Shown piece by piece: positions 1 through 6,344 of a stretch of DNA of 7,276 bases. Source of the DNA: an uncultured Alphaproteobacteria bacterium. Lineage in GTDB: Bacteria > Pseudomonadota > Alphaproteobacteria > Caulobacterales > Parvularculaceae. Under the pieces are notes generated by a model that did not search any database, had not been told where the DNA came from, and saw only the letters and a list, made by a program, of their open reading frames with translations. The translations under genes and the position numbers were made by a program. Where the stretch lies: positions 1 through 7,276 of the forward strand of contig CALKYG010000125.1 in assembly GCA_938003575.1 (NCBI GenBank). The letters are read 5' to 3'. Each line of letters starts with the position of its first letter. Positions within the stretch are counted from its first letter, which is position 1.

Positions 1-161
1 AACGCAAGGGTCGCCTTTCCCGCCCCCTCACCGCCGGTAATCAGCCAGCCATTGGCAAGGGCGCCGGCGTTCAGTGCCTGAACAAGCGACTTCTCGACAT
101 CGGGGGAAGCCAGGAAATCAGTGCGCGCGCGCGGCGGCGTCATGCCGTCAATTTGGTTCAT
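1..161 (-). CDS. holB: DNA polymerase III subunit delta' (N-terminal fragment)
   Basis: The first 53 codons of a gene are present; the rest lies beyond the left edge. The protein is the clamp-loader delta' subunit, an AAA+ family member that helps load the beta sliding clamp during chromosome replication. The translation begins MNQIDGMTPPRARTDF and runs into a P-loop of the form GGEGAGKATLA at about residues 43-53. The GKATLA version of this loop is, from memory, typical of alphaproteobacterial HolB, whereas the E. coli delta' P-loop is degenerate. The ATG at 161-159 overlaps the TGA of tmk as ATGA, so translation is probably coupled. Position directly after tmk is the classic holB location and supports the call. 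Other AAA+ ATPases share a P-loop, so the identification rests on the short fragment plus context. Confidence 0.85.
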   Translation of the reverse strand, partial: MNQIDGMTPPRARTDFLASPDVEKSLVQALNAGALANGWLITGGEGAGKATLA

Positions 162-802
162 GGCTGCGATTGAAGCGCCCTTTCAACCGCAGCTGCAACC
201 GATTTGAAGACCGTATCCTCATTTGGCGTCGCGTCGATGACGACGCAGCGCGCCGGGTTGTCGCGCGCGATTTGCAAAAAGGCCTTCCGGACCCGTTCCT
301 GAAAGGAGGCGCCCTTGCTTTCGAACCGGGTCTCTGCCGCGCCGCGCCCGCCCGCCCGCGCAAGTCCGATTTCAGTCGGAACATCAAGGATGATCGTAAC
401 GTCCGGATCATCTTCGCCAACAACAATTGCGTGGAGCTTTGAAACGAGCTCGGGCCCAAGCGCGCCGGCGATCCCCTGATACGCCATCGTCGAATCGGCA
501 AACCGATCGGTGATGACAGTTTCTCCGCGATCAAGCGCAGGGCGAATGACGCGCTCGAGATGATCGGCGCGCGCTGCATACATCATCAGAGCTTCCGCCA
601 TCGGACTCCAGCGCTCCGCGGCGCCCTCAACGAGAAGTTTGCGTATGATTTCAGCGCCATCTGAGCCGCCTGGCTCCCGCGTCAGGCGAACAGTCTTTCC
701 GCGGGCGCGCAAGTAATCCGCCAGACGGCCGATCTGACTCGATTTTCCGGCGCCGTCGCCACCCTCAAAGCTGATAAAGAAGCCTTTTCGGCGCGCACTC
801 AT
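158..802 (-). CDS. tmk: Thymidylate kinase
   Basis: This 214-residue protein matches the usual length of bacterial thymidylate kinase, which phosphorylates dTMP to dTDP with ATP in the cytoplasm for DNA precursor synthesis. Visible motifs are the P-loop GGDGAGKS (residues 14-21), the TREPGG motif (41-46), the segment MYAARADHLERVI (about 74-86), the DRF motif (99-101) followed by DSTMAYQG (103-110), and a LID-type region rich in Gly and Arg (about 150-165). The start ATG follows the TAA of dac with no spacer (TAAATG). No well-placed Shine-Dalgarno is visible, as the nearest GGAGG lies too far upstream, so it is probably translated by coupling to dac. The stop overlaps the holB start. Family assignment is secure. 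Confidence 0.97.
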   Translation of the reverse strand: MSARRKGFFISFEGGDGAGKSSQIGRLADYLRARGKTVRLTREPGGSDGAEIIRKLLVEGAAERWSPMAEALMMYAARADHLERVIRPALDRGETVITDRFADSTMAYQGIAGALGPELVSKLHAIVVGEDDPDVTIILDVPTEIGLARAGGRGAAETRFESKGASFQERVRKAFLQIARDNPARCVVIDATPNEDTVFKSVAAAVERALQSQP

Positions 803-1975
803 TTACTGCGCTGCGGAAGCGTCCGCGCCCTCCGGCGCGGAGGATCCGACCACCAGCGCCCTGACTGCAAGACCAATTCGACCGAGCGGACCGACCGGCT
901 TCACATCCTTTCCGGCATAGAGCGGAAACTCGCGCGCGCTTCCGCCCGTCGCAACGCGCAGGTACCCGATCTGTTGACCTTTCTCGATCGGCGCAACCAC
1001 CGGTCCCTCGTAGACGACCTTGGCGACAACCGAACTGGCTTCGGATCGGTGAAGGATCATGGATACGGGTTCGCCGGTCACCAGCGGCACCGTCTGCTGT
1101 TTTCCGGCAAAGACAAGCGCATCGCCGGCGACGTCTCCGGCCTTGTAAAGCGTCCGGTTCGTGAACTCATTGAACGCAGCCCGCATCAGCCGTTCAGCTT
1201 CCAGCGCCCGATCTTTTTCCGAAGGCAGGCCATTGATCACGATGATGCGCCGCTCCCCGTTCACGACGGCAGACCCGACGAGGCCGTATCCGTTCTCGGC
1301 CGTATGGCCGGTCTTCAAGCCGTCCGCACCGTTGAAATTGTAGAGCAGCGGATTCCGGTTCGGTTGCCGGATTTTCTCCCAGGTGAATTCCGTCTCTGCA
1401 AACAGCATATAGTATTCGGGATATTCCTTGATGATCTTGCGGCCCAACAGAGCAAGATCTCGCGTGCTCATCTTGTGATGTTCGTCTGGCCTGCCCCAGG
1501 AATTGGTGAATGTTGAATTCTTCAGGCCCCACTCCCGCGCCTTCTTTGTCATCAAATCGGCGAAGGCTTCCTCCGTGCCGGAGATATTTTCGGCGACGAC
1601 GATGCAAGCATCATTTCCTGACTGGACGATGATCCCGCGAAGCAGGTCGATCAACGGAATTTTGGTGTCGACGCGCACCCACATCGACGAGCCCTCTTTC
1701 TCTCGCCAGGCCTTTTCAGAAACCGCGAACTCATCAGTAAGTTTCAATTCGCCGTTTTTCAGCTTTTCAAAGACGATTGCGACCGTCATCAGCTTGCTCA
1801 TCGACGACGGCCCCACCGGGCGGTCCGCATCTTTCTCGAACAGAACGGAACCGGTGTCGTAATCCATGATCAGCGCATATGGCGCAGGCGTCGTGACTTC
1901 CGCCTTGGCGACAGCGAACATCGCCGAAAGCGCCGCTCCAATTGCCGCAAACCAATGGATGTTCGCCATTTTCAT
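803..1975 (-). CDS. D-alanyl-D-alanine carboxypeptidase (PBP5/DacA-DacF type)
   Basis: This is a 390-residue low-molecular-weight penicillin-binding protein that removes the terminal D-Ala from peptidoglycan pentapeptides in the periplasm. All three active-site motifs of the S11 peptidase family are present: SMSK (catalytic Ser58, Lys61), SGN (119-121) and KTG (221-223). Residues 1-25 form a signal peptide with a hydrophobic core and a likely cleavage after AKA (A25). The region after about residue 285 fits the beta-rich PBP5 C-terminal domain. The C-terminus contains a short amphipathic stretch (LGRIGLAVRALV) that could anchor it to the membrane, then a polar tail. The start is ambiguous: GGAGA lies one base from the first ATG but seven bases from a second in-frame ATG (position 1969). 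The first start supplies Lys2 to the signal peptide. The gene sits between rlpA and tmk. Confidence 0.95.
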   Translation of the reverse strand: MKMANIHWFAAIGAALSAMFAVAKAEVTTPAPYALIMDYDTGSVLFEKDADRPVGPSSMSKLMTVAIVFEKLKNGELKLTDEFAVSEKAWREKEGSSMWVRVDTKIPLIDLLRGIIVQSGNDACIVVAENISGTEEAFADLMTKKAREWGLKNSTFTNSWGRPDEHHKMSTRDLALLGRKIIKEYPEYYMLFAETEFTWEKIRQPNRNPLLYNFNGADGLKTGHTAENGYGLVGSAVVNGERRIIVINGLPSEKDRALEAERLMRAAFNEFTNRTLYKAGDVAGDALVFAGKQQTVPLVTGEPVSMILHRSEASSVVAKVVYEGPVVAPIEKGQQIGYLRVATGGSAREFPLYAGKDVKPVGPLGRIGLAVRALVVGSSAPEGADASAAQ

Positions 1976-2015
1976 TCTCCAGACTCTCTACTTTCCGTCC
2001 GCACGAGCGACAGTC

Positions 2016-2975
2016 TCAAATTCCGGCGCCGCGCAGAATGCGCGCGCCCCCGAACCCGGCGGCCTGCACCCGGGCAAGCGACGAGAAGGCGATTGCTTCA
2101 TCGATAAACGGCCCGATCCGGAGTGATTGCTTTTGCACGCCGTCGCGCTGGTCCGCCTGAACGGAGACCGGACCCATATCCGGCAGATTGAGCTGCATGG
2201 ACGCCAGCTGGCTGAGATTGTCGATGCGTGCGATCTCCACCCAGAACTCCTGGCTGACAGGTACGCCGGCTTGAAATTCCGCTTCGGACGATGCGCCTGT
2301 TGCGCTTGCAATCAGTTGTCCGAGCGGATCGCTGCCGGCCGCCGCGGATGAAGCGGAAAGAGTCGGCGTCGCCGTCTCGACCTTTTTGTCGTCTGCGCGT
2401 GCGGCTTTGCGGCCGCTGATCGACGCGACTTTAGCCTGTTTCGTCGATTTATCCCCGGGCAACGCGGCGAGAGCGCCGACCTCTGTCTCCCCAGCGTAGC
2501 GAACGCGAACACGCGCCAGACCCTTGGCCGTGAACCCCAATTCGTCCGCCGCCGCGTGCGAAAGATCAATGATCCGGTCCCCGACAAACGGGCCGCGGTC
2601 ATTCACGCGGACGACGATCTTACGTCCGTTTTCAAGGTTCTCAACTTCAGCAAGCGTCGGCAGCGGCAAGGTCTTGTGCGCGGCCGAAATCCTGCCCTTG
2701 TCGAAAACTTCTCCATTCGCCGTCAGCTTTCCGTGGAAGGCGTCGCCATACCATGAGGCGACGCCGGTTTCGTCGTAATTTTCATCGACCTTCGGGACGT
2801 ACCAGCGACCATCCACCTGATAAGGAGCGCCGATCTTGTAATGCGGTTTGCTGACGGGCCCGATCGTTTTAGGCGCGTCGGGAAGGTTCATCGTCGAGCA
2901 CGCTGTCGCCGCGGCCGATGCCAGCATTACAAAGCAAAGCCGCGCGCGAGCGGCCTGAAGGAAAGAACGAGGCAT
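2016..2975 (-). CDS. rlpA: RlpA-family septal ring lytic transglycosylase lipoprotein with SPOR domain
   Basis: With this start the protein has 319 residues. RlpA cleaves stem-peptide-free ('denuded') glycan strands at the division septum in species where it has been studied. A lipoprotein signal precedes a lipobox-like ATAC with Cys26; it is weaker than consensus. The double-psi beta-barrel RlpA domain spans about residues 65-160, with GVASWYG, LTANGE, AAHKTLP (His100) and VNDRGPF (Asp126). His100 and Asp126 align with residues needed for activity in Pseudomonas RlpA, so the enzyme is probably active. A Ser/Ala/Lys-rich linker follows, then a SPOR-like domain (about 241-316) that binds denuded septal peptidoglycan. 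The frame stays open to an ATG at 3050, but that start would put about 25 extra residues ahead of the lipoprotein signal. Neither start has a convincing Shine-Dalgarno. About 40 bases separate it from dac downstream. Confidence 0.92.
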   Translation of the reverse strand: MPRSFLQAARARLCFVMLASAAATACSTMNLPDAPKTIGPVSKPHYKIGAPYQVDGRWYVPKVDENYDETGVASWYGDAFHGKLTANGEVFDKGRISAAHKTLPLPTLAEVENLENGRKIVVRVNDRGPFVGDRIIDLSHAAADELGFTAKGLARVRVRYAGETEVGALAALPGDKSTKQAKVASISGRKAARADDKKVETATPTLSASSAAAGSDPLGQLIASATGASSEAEFQAGVPVSQEFWVEIARIDNLSQLASMQLNLPDMGPVSVQADQRDGVQKQSLRIGPFIDEAIAFSSLARVQAAGFGGARILRGAGI

Positions 2976-3066
2976 GAGGATTCGTATGCGGGCTTTTGCG
3001 CGCGTCCGCAACCAAAACAAAGTTAACGCCGCACTGATCGGCGCCCTCATTTCCGGCGTCCATCGC

Positions 3067-3094
3067 TTGCCATTTGGCGGCGCTTCACTATGGT
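3067..3094 (+). promoter_or_regulatory. Candidate promoter of tRNA-Ser
   Basis: TTGCCA (3067-3072, five of six matches to the sigma-70 -35 box) and TATGGT (3089-3094, four of six to the -10 box) are 16 bases apart. The -10 ends 12 bases before the tRNA, which predicts a very short leader. Spacing and position fit a housekeeping tRNA promoter, but this is a by-eye match. Confidence 0.5.
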
Positions 3095-3106
3095 CCCGCG
3101 CTTCTC

Positions 3107-3196
3107 GGATGGGTGGCCGAGTGGTTTAAGGCACCGGTCTTGAAAACCGGCGTGGGCGCAAGTCCACCGTGGGTTCGAATCCCACCCCATCCGCCA
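3107..3196 (+). tRNA. tRNA-Ser(UGA)
   Basis: A complete class II tRNA with encoded CCA at 3194-3196. The acceptor stem GGATGGG (3107-3113) pairs with CCCATCC (3186-3192), with G at 3193 as discriminator. The anticodon stem CCGGT/ACCGG encloses the loop CTTGAAA (3139-3145), giving anticodon TGA at 3141-3143, which reads UCA and related Ser codons. The long variable arm GTGGGC-GCAA-GTCCAC forms a stem-loop, as expected for tRNA-Ser. The T arm is GTGGG-TTCGAAT-CCCAC. It converges on the tRNA-Tyr gene downstream. Confidence 0.98.
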
Positions 3197-3410
3197 GCCT
3201 CCTGACTGGGGATCAGCCTTGGCGCCGCTCTGTCGTACGGGTTGCGCCGCCTTGATTTTCGTATCGGATCGCCCTGATCCGGATTGGGAAATACGGACCT
3301 CGGCATAGCATTGTCGATCTCGAAGGGCCTGCAAGCGCGACCGCGCGCCGCCCGGCCAGGGCGTCCTGCCGGATGAACGAGCAACGCGGACGGCCGCGAG
3401 ATTTGAAAAA
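3197..3410. other. Gene-free spacer between convergent tRNAs
   Basis: About 214 bases separate the 3' ends of two tRNA genes that point at each other, so both transcripts must end here. No credible gene was seen. A perfect six-base-pair hairpin, CGGATC-GCCCT-GATCCG (3265-3281), is present but lacks a T tract on either strand. On the minus strand TTTTT follows the CCA of tRNA-Tyr directly (3410-3406), which may help its termination or 3' trimming. Confidence 0.5.
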
Positions 3411-3496
3411 TGGTGGAGGGGGGTGGATTCGAACCACCGTACGCCGAAGCGGGCAGATTTACAGTCTGCTGGATTTAGCCACTCTCCCACCCCTCC
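3411..3496 (-). tRNA. tRNA-Tyr(GUA)
   Basis: A complete class II tRNA on the minus strand with encoded CCA (3413-3411) and discriminator A. The acceptor GGAGGGG (3496-3490) pairs with CCCCTCC (3421-3415). The anticodon stem GCAGA/TCTGC encloses CTGTAAA, giving anticodon GTA (3462-3460). The variable arm has a CGC-TTCG-GCG stem-loop, fitting bacterial tRNA-Tyr. The T arm is GGTGG-TTCGAAT-CCACC. It is divergent from rlmB and convergent with tRNA-Ser. Confidence 0.98.
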
Positions 3497-3572
3497 ACGG
3501 GGAGCCGGGGTGCGCTTTGCGGCGCCGCCCGAACCCAGGGACGCGGCTTTCGCCGGCCCGGGAGAACGCGGG

Positions 3573-3601
3573 TCTATAGCCGCGTCGGAGGATGCGCGCA
3601 A
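3573..3601 (-). promoter_or_regulatory. Candidate promoter of tRNA-Tyr
   Basis: On the minus strand TTGCGC (3601-3596) and TATAGA (3578-3573) are exactly 17 bases apart. The -10 has four of six consensus matches and the -35 has three. This would give a leader of about 70 bases before tRNA-Tyr. It is the only reasonable pair seen upstream of this tRNA, and the match is modest. Confidence 0.35.
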
Positions 3602-3664
3602 CCACAGAAAATCCCGCAATAACCCATTGTTTCGCATGATCTCGTTTCCCGGTATACGGACCCG

Positions 3665-4483
3665 ATGAAGGCACACCGCAAACGCGGCCGCGAAAAAGGC
3701 GGCGCCCCTTTTGACCGGCGTGATCGCGCCCGCGGGATCGAGGCGCCGTCCGCTCTCTGGCTGTATGGTCGCCACGCCGTCGCCGCCGCCCTCAACAACC
3801 CGGCGCGCCGCATCAAGCGAGGCTGCGTCACCAGGAACGCGGCGGACTGGCTGAAGACGCTGGCGATTCCGCCGGACCGTCTCGCCCTTCTTGATGATGC
3901 GCGGCCCGATGAAATCGACCGCCTGTTGCCGTCGGGCGCCGTTCATCAGGGCGTCGCCGTCGAAGTGGAGGACCTTGAGCGCGCCCGCCTTAAAGAGGTC
4001 TGCGACCCTGACGGCTCAATGCGGCCGGTAGTCGTGCTCGACCAGATCACCGATCCGCAGAATATCGGCGCAATTTTCAGGACCGCCGCCGCATTCGGCG
4101 CCCGCGCCGCCATCGTGCAGGAGCGGCGCACGCCGCCGCTTTCAGGCGCGCTCGCGAAGGCCGCCGCCGGGGCCGTTGAAACGCTGCCATGCGTCAAGGC
4201 CGTCAACATTTCCCGCGCGCTCGAAGCGCTGAAGGATCTTGGATATTTCTGCGCCGGACTTGCCGGCGGCAGCCCTGCGCCGATCGCCGATCTCCCCCGG
4301 GACCGGCCCATTGCGCTAGTGCTGGGCGCCGAAGGAGCCGGCCTTCGACAGCTTGTCGGCGAGACATGCGACGGGCTCTTCCGAATTCCAATCGACTCCT
4401 CGATGGAAAGTTTGAATGTGTCAAATGCGGCTGCGATCAGTTTGTATGAAGCGACGCGCACGAACATCAATGGTGTGAAATGA
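3665..4483 (+). CDS. rlmB: 23S rRNA (guanosine-2'-O-)-methyltransferase, RlmB type (SpoU/TrmH superfamily)
   Basis: This 272-residue SPOUT-class methyltransferase uses S-adenosylmethionine to methylate a ribose 2'-OH in RNA; the RlmB branch acts on G2251 (E. coli numbering) in the 23S P-loop. A basic N-terminal tail (residues 1-25) precedes the SpoU N-terminal substrate-binding domain, which begins at WLYGRHAV (about 32-39) and runs to about 105. The catalytic knot domain carries motif 1 (DPQNIGAIFRTAAAFGA, 130-146, with Asn133 and Arg139), motif 2 (LVLGAEGAGLRQLV, 218-231) and motif 3 (MESLNVSNAAAISLYE, 247-262, with Asn251 and Asn254). TrmH-type tRNA methyltransferases share these motifs, but the N-terminal domain favours RlmB. 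It starts after a GGA-containing leader without a strong Shine-Dalgarno. Its stop overlaps the GST start, so it heads a five-gene operon. Confidence 0.93.
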   Translation: MKAHRKRGREKGGAPFDRRDRARGIEAPSALWLYGRHAVAAALNNPARRIKRGCVTRNAADWLKTLAIPPDRLALLDDARPDEIDRLLPSGAVHQGVAVEVEDLERARLKEVCDPDGSMRPVVVLDQITDPQNIGAIFRTAAAFGARAAIVQERRTPPLSGALAKAAAGAVETLPCVKAVNISRALEALKDLGYFCAGLAGGSPAPIADLPRDRPIALVLGAEGAGLRQLVGETCDGLFRIPIDSSMESLNVSNAAAISLYEATRTNINGVK

Positions 4484-5106
4484 GCGAAAGACCGGTTTTG
4501 TATCACATGCCCCAGACCCGCGGCGGCACGACGCTCTGGATGAATGAAGAGCTCGGCGGCGCATGCGAGATCAGGCTCATCAATCTGCGAAAGGGCGAGG
4601 GCCGCACGCCGCAGTTTCTCCGGATCAATCCGATGGGAAAGCTTCCTGCGCTGACGCATCAAGGCGAGATCGTGACGGAAGCGGCGGCGATCTGCGCCTA
4701 TCTTGCCGATCTCCACCCAGAGAAAGGCCTCGCGCCGGCGACAACGGACCCCAAGCGCGGCGTCTATTACCGCTGGATGTTCTTTGCGCCCTCCTGCATC
4801 GAGCCGATGATGCTGGACCGGCTCGGAAAGGTCACGAGGGAGAATGCGACCGCTGCGGGGCATGGCGACTATGAACGCGTCATGGCGTCAATTGACCAGG
4901 CGCTGTCGGCGGGCCCGTGGCTTCTCGGCGCCCGGTTTTCCGCCGCCGACGTCGTCATGGGCGCGACACTGAACTTCGCAACAATGTTCGGGGCGATTCC
5001 GAAAGAAGGCCGCATCAGGGAATATGTCGAGCGGGTCGCCGCTCGGCCCGCGTTCCAATCCATGATGAGAAAGAGCGTGGAACAGGCGGAGGCGCTCGGC
5101 CTATGA
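4480..5106 (+). CDS. Glutathione S-transferase family protein
   Basis: A 208-residue cytosolic-type GST, a normal length for bacterial members. The thioredoxin-like N-terminal domain (about 1-80) contains YHMPQTRGG (8-16) in the active-site loop, NPMGKLPAL (50-58) with the cis-proline Pro56, and VTEAAAICAYLAD (65-77), where Thr66-Glu67 occupy the usual glutathione gamma-Glu-binding pair. The all-helical C-terminal domain (about 90-205) has the SAADV N-capping box (154-158) typical of the fold. No obvious catalytic Tyr or Cys stands at the start of helix 1; Thr13 sits in that loop, so whether it conjugates, reduces or only binds glutathione is open. ATGA overlaps couple it to rlmB upstream and to the GFA gene downstream, and the GFA neighbour also suggests thiol chemistry. 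Confidence 0.9.
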   Translation: MSERPVLYHMPQTRGGTTLWMNEELGGACEIRLINLRKGEGRTPQFLRINPMGKLPALTHQGEIVTEAAAICAYLADLHPEKGLAPATTDPKRGVYYRWMFFAPSCIEPMMLDRLGKVTRENATAAGHGDYERVMASIDQALSAGPWLLGARFSAADVVMGATLNFATMFGAIPKEGRIREYVERVAARPAFQSMMRKSVEQAEALGL

Positions 5107-5465
5107 CGATCTGCGAAGGCGGTTGTCATTGCCGCACGGTCCGTTTCAGGGCGAAAGCCGAACCGAAATTCGTCTCCCGCTGTCATTGCGACAGCTGCCG
5201 CCGCACGACCGGCGGCGCGTTTTCGACATGGGTCGGGTTCAAGGCGGGCGACGTCGAATGGCTGACCGATCCTCCCGCCTTTTACGCAAGTTCGCCGGGC
5301 GTCCGCCGGGGTTACTGCAAATCCTGCGGCACGCCTCTTTCGTATGAAAGCGAGAAATGGCCGGGGGAGCGCCATTTCCTGATCGGCGTTTTTGACGACC
5401 CGCGGGCGTTCACGCCGGCCGGCGATTACCTGCCCGAAGAGGGTCTTGCCTGGGCCAGAAAATAG
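5103..5465 (+). CDS. GFA (CENP-V/Mss4-like fold) zinc-binding family protein
   Basis: A 120-residue protein of the glutathione-dependent formaldehyde-activating enzyme family. Its cysteine pattern is canonical: GGCHC (Cys8, Cys10), CHCDSC (Cys27, Cys29, Cys32) and CKSCG (Cys72, Cys75). By analogy with Paracoccus Gfa, Cys8/10/72/75 should hold the structural zinc and Cys27/29/32 the second, labile zinc near the glutathione site. It is shorter than Gfa itself, as most family members are, and the general family is mostly of unknown substrate; formaldehyde activity should not be assumed. The chosen ATG forms an ATGA overlap with the GST stop and has GGAGG (5088-5092) ten bases upstream. The frame is open further upstream inside the GST gene, but the family domain begins exactly at this Met. 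Confidence 0.92.
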   Translation: MTICEGGCHCRTVRFRAKAEPKFVSRCHCDSCRRTTGGAFSTWVGFKAGDVEWLTDPPAFYASSPGVRRGYCKSCGTPLSYESEKWPGERHFLIGVFDDPRAFTPAGDYLPEEGLAWARK

Positions 5466-5468
5466 GAG
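5465..5468 (+). promoter_or_regulatory. Ribosome binding site of the SDR gene
   Basis: GGAG overlaps the last base of the GFA stop codon and lies six bases before the SDR ATG at 5475. The overlap ties translation of the two genes and fixes the SDR start. Confidence 0.8.
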
Positions 5469-5474
5469 CGACGC

Positions 5475-6344
5475 ATGGGCCAATCTCAGAAATCCGCTGT
5501 CGTCACCGGCGTCTCTTCCGGCATCGGCAGGGCGATCGCGAAATCCCTGATCAACGCCGGCTGGAAAGTGTACGGCAGCGTCCGCAAGGAAAGCGACGCC
5601 GCCGATGCGGCGGCGGCCCTCGGGCCCGGATTCACGCCGCTGATTTTCGACGTCACCGACGCAGCCGCGATCCGGCGCGAAGCCGCGAAAGTCGACGCTG
5701 CGCTTGGCGGGCGCACGCTTGACGCTCTCGTCAACAACGCCGGCGTCGCTGTCGCCGGCCCCGTCGGTTATCTCGATCTTGATGACCTCAAGCGGCAGAT
5801 GGACGTCAACGTCTATGGCCCGATCCGCGTCACGCAGGCGTTTCTCAAGATGCTCGGCGCCGATCATTGCCGGCTGGGAGCGCCCGGACGCATCGTCAAT
5901 ATGAGCTCGGTCGCCGGAAAAGTCGCCTCGCCGTTCATGTCGCCTTACGCGATGTCGAAACATGCGCTCGAAGCCATGTCCGAAAGTCTCCGCCGCGAGC
6001 TTATCGTTCATGGCATTGACGTCGTCGTGATCGGCCCGGGCGCGATCAGGACCCCGATCTGGGCGAAAGCCGATGATCTCAACATCGAACGGTATCGCGA
6101 CACCGAATATTTCGACGACCTTTCCCGCATGAAGGAAATGATGCAGGCATTCGGCGATTCCGGTCTTGAGGCGGAGACCGTCGGGGCGCTGACGCTCCGG
6201 ATCCTGACGGATGAAAGACCGAAAACGCGGTACGCCATCCTGCGCAACAAGTTCGCGATGTGGACGCTGCCGAGCCTGTTGCCGAAGCGCATGGTCGACA
6301 AGGCGATCGCCAAACGCTTCGGCATGAAGCCTCGAGGCGCATGA
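5475..6344 (+). CDS. Short-chain dehydrogenase/reductase (classical SDR)
   Basis: A 289-residue NAD(P)-dependent oxidoreductase with a Rossmann fold. Visible motifs are TGVSSGIG (11-18, dinucleotide binding), DVTD (59-62, adenine contact), NNAG (87-90), Asn112 in the VNVYG segment, Ser145 in VNMSSVAG, and YAMSK with Tyr158 and Lys162. Asn112, Ser145, Tyr158 and Lys162 complete the classical catalytic tetrad. GPGAIRTPI (187-195) is the cofactor-closing loop. Arg37 after the second strand (GSVRK), rather than an acidic residue, suggests NADP(H) preference by inference. The C-terminal part (about 200-289) is longer than in minimal SDRs and resembles retinol/hydroxysteroid dehydrogenase-like members, so the substrate may be a hydrophobic alcohol or carbonyl. 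Its stop overlaps the HAD gene start. Confidence 0.93.
   Translation: MGQSQKSAVVTGVSSGIGRAIAKSLINAGWKVYGSVRKESDAADAAAALGPGFTPLIFDVTDAAAIRREAAKVDAALGGRTLDALVNNAGVAVAGPVGYLDLDDLKRQMDVNVYGPIRVTQAFLKMLGADHCRLGAPGRIVNMSSVAGKVASPFMSPYAMSKHALEAMSESLRRELIVHGIDVVVIGPGAIRTPIWAKADDLNIERYRDTEYFDDLSRMKEMMQAFGDSGLEAETVGALTLRILTDERPKTRYAILRNKFAMWTLPSLLPKRMVDKAIAKRFGMKPRGA

Noticed and set aside
823..840. A 7-bp hairpin with GGAG in its loop near the dac/tmk junction (minus strand)
   Set aside because: The GGAG is about 27 bases from the tmk start, too far to control it as a ribosome binding site, and the hairpin lies within dac coding sequence of GC-rich character.
3012..3027. A CtrA site upstream of rlpA (TTAAC then TTGG on the minus strand)
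   Set aside because: The second half-site matches TTAA at only two of four positions.
3627..3658. A promoter for rlmB from TTGTTT and TATACG
   Set aside because: The spacing is 20 bases, too long for a sigma-70 promoter, and the better-spaced TTTCGC is a poor -35.
3047..3946. A 299-codon minus-strand frame crossing the tRNA region and the start of rlmB
   Set aside because: It reads through both tRNA genes and antisense to rlmB; the product has no recognisable domain.
3946..4863. A 305-codon minus-strand frame opposite rlmB and GST
   Set aside because: Mirror of real coding sequence; no family features and no start context.
6260..6340. Upstream extension of the HAD gene to the Met at 6260
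   Set aside because: It would overlap the SDR gene by about 80 bases, while the ATGA start at 6341 precedes the first HAD beta strand exactly.
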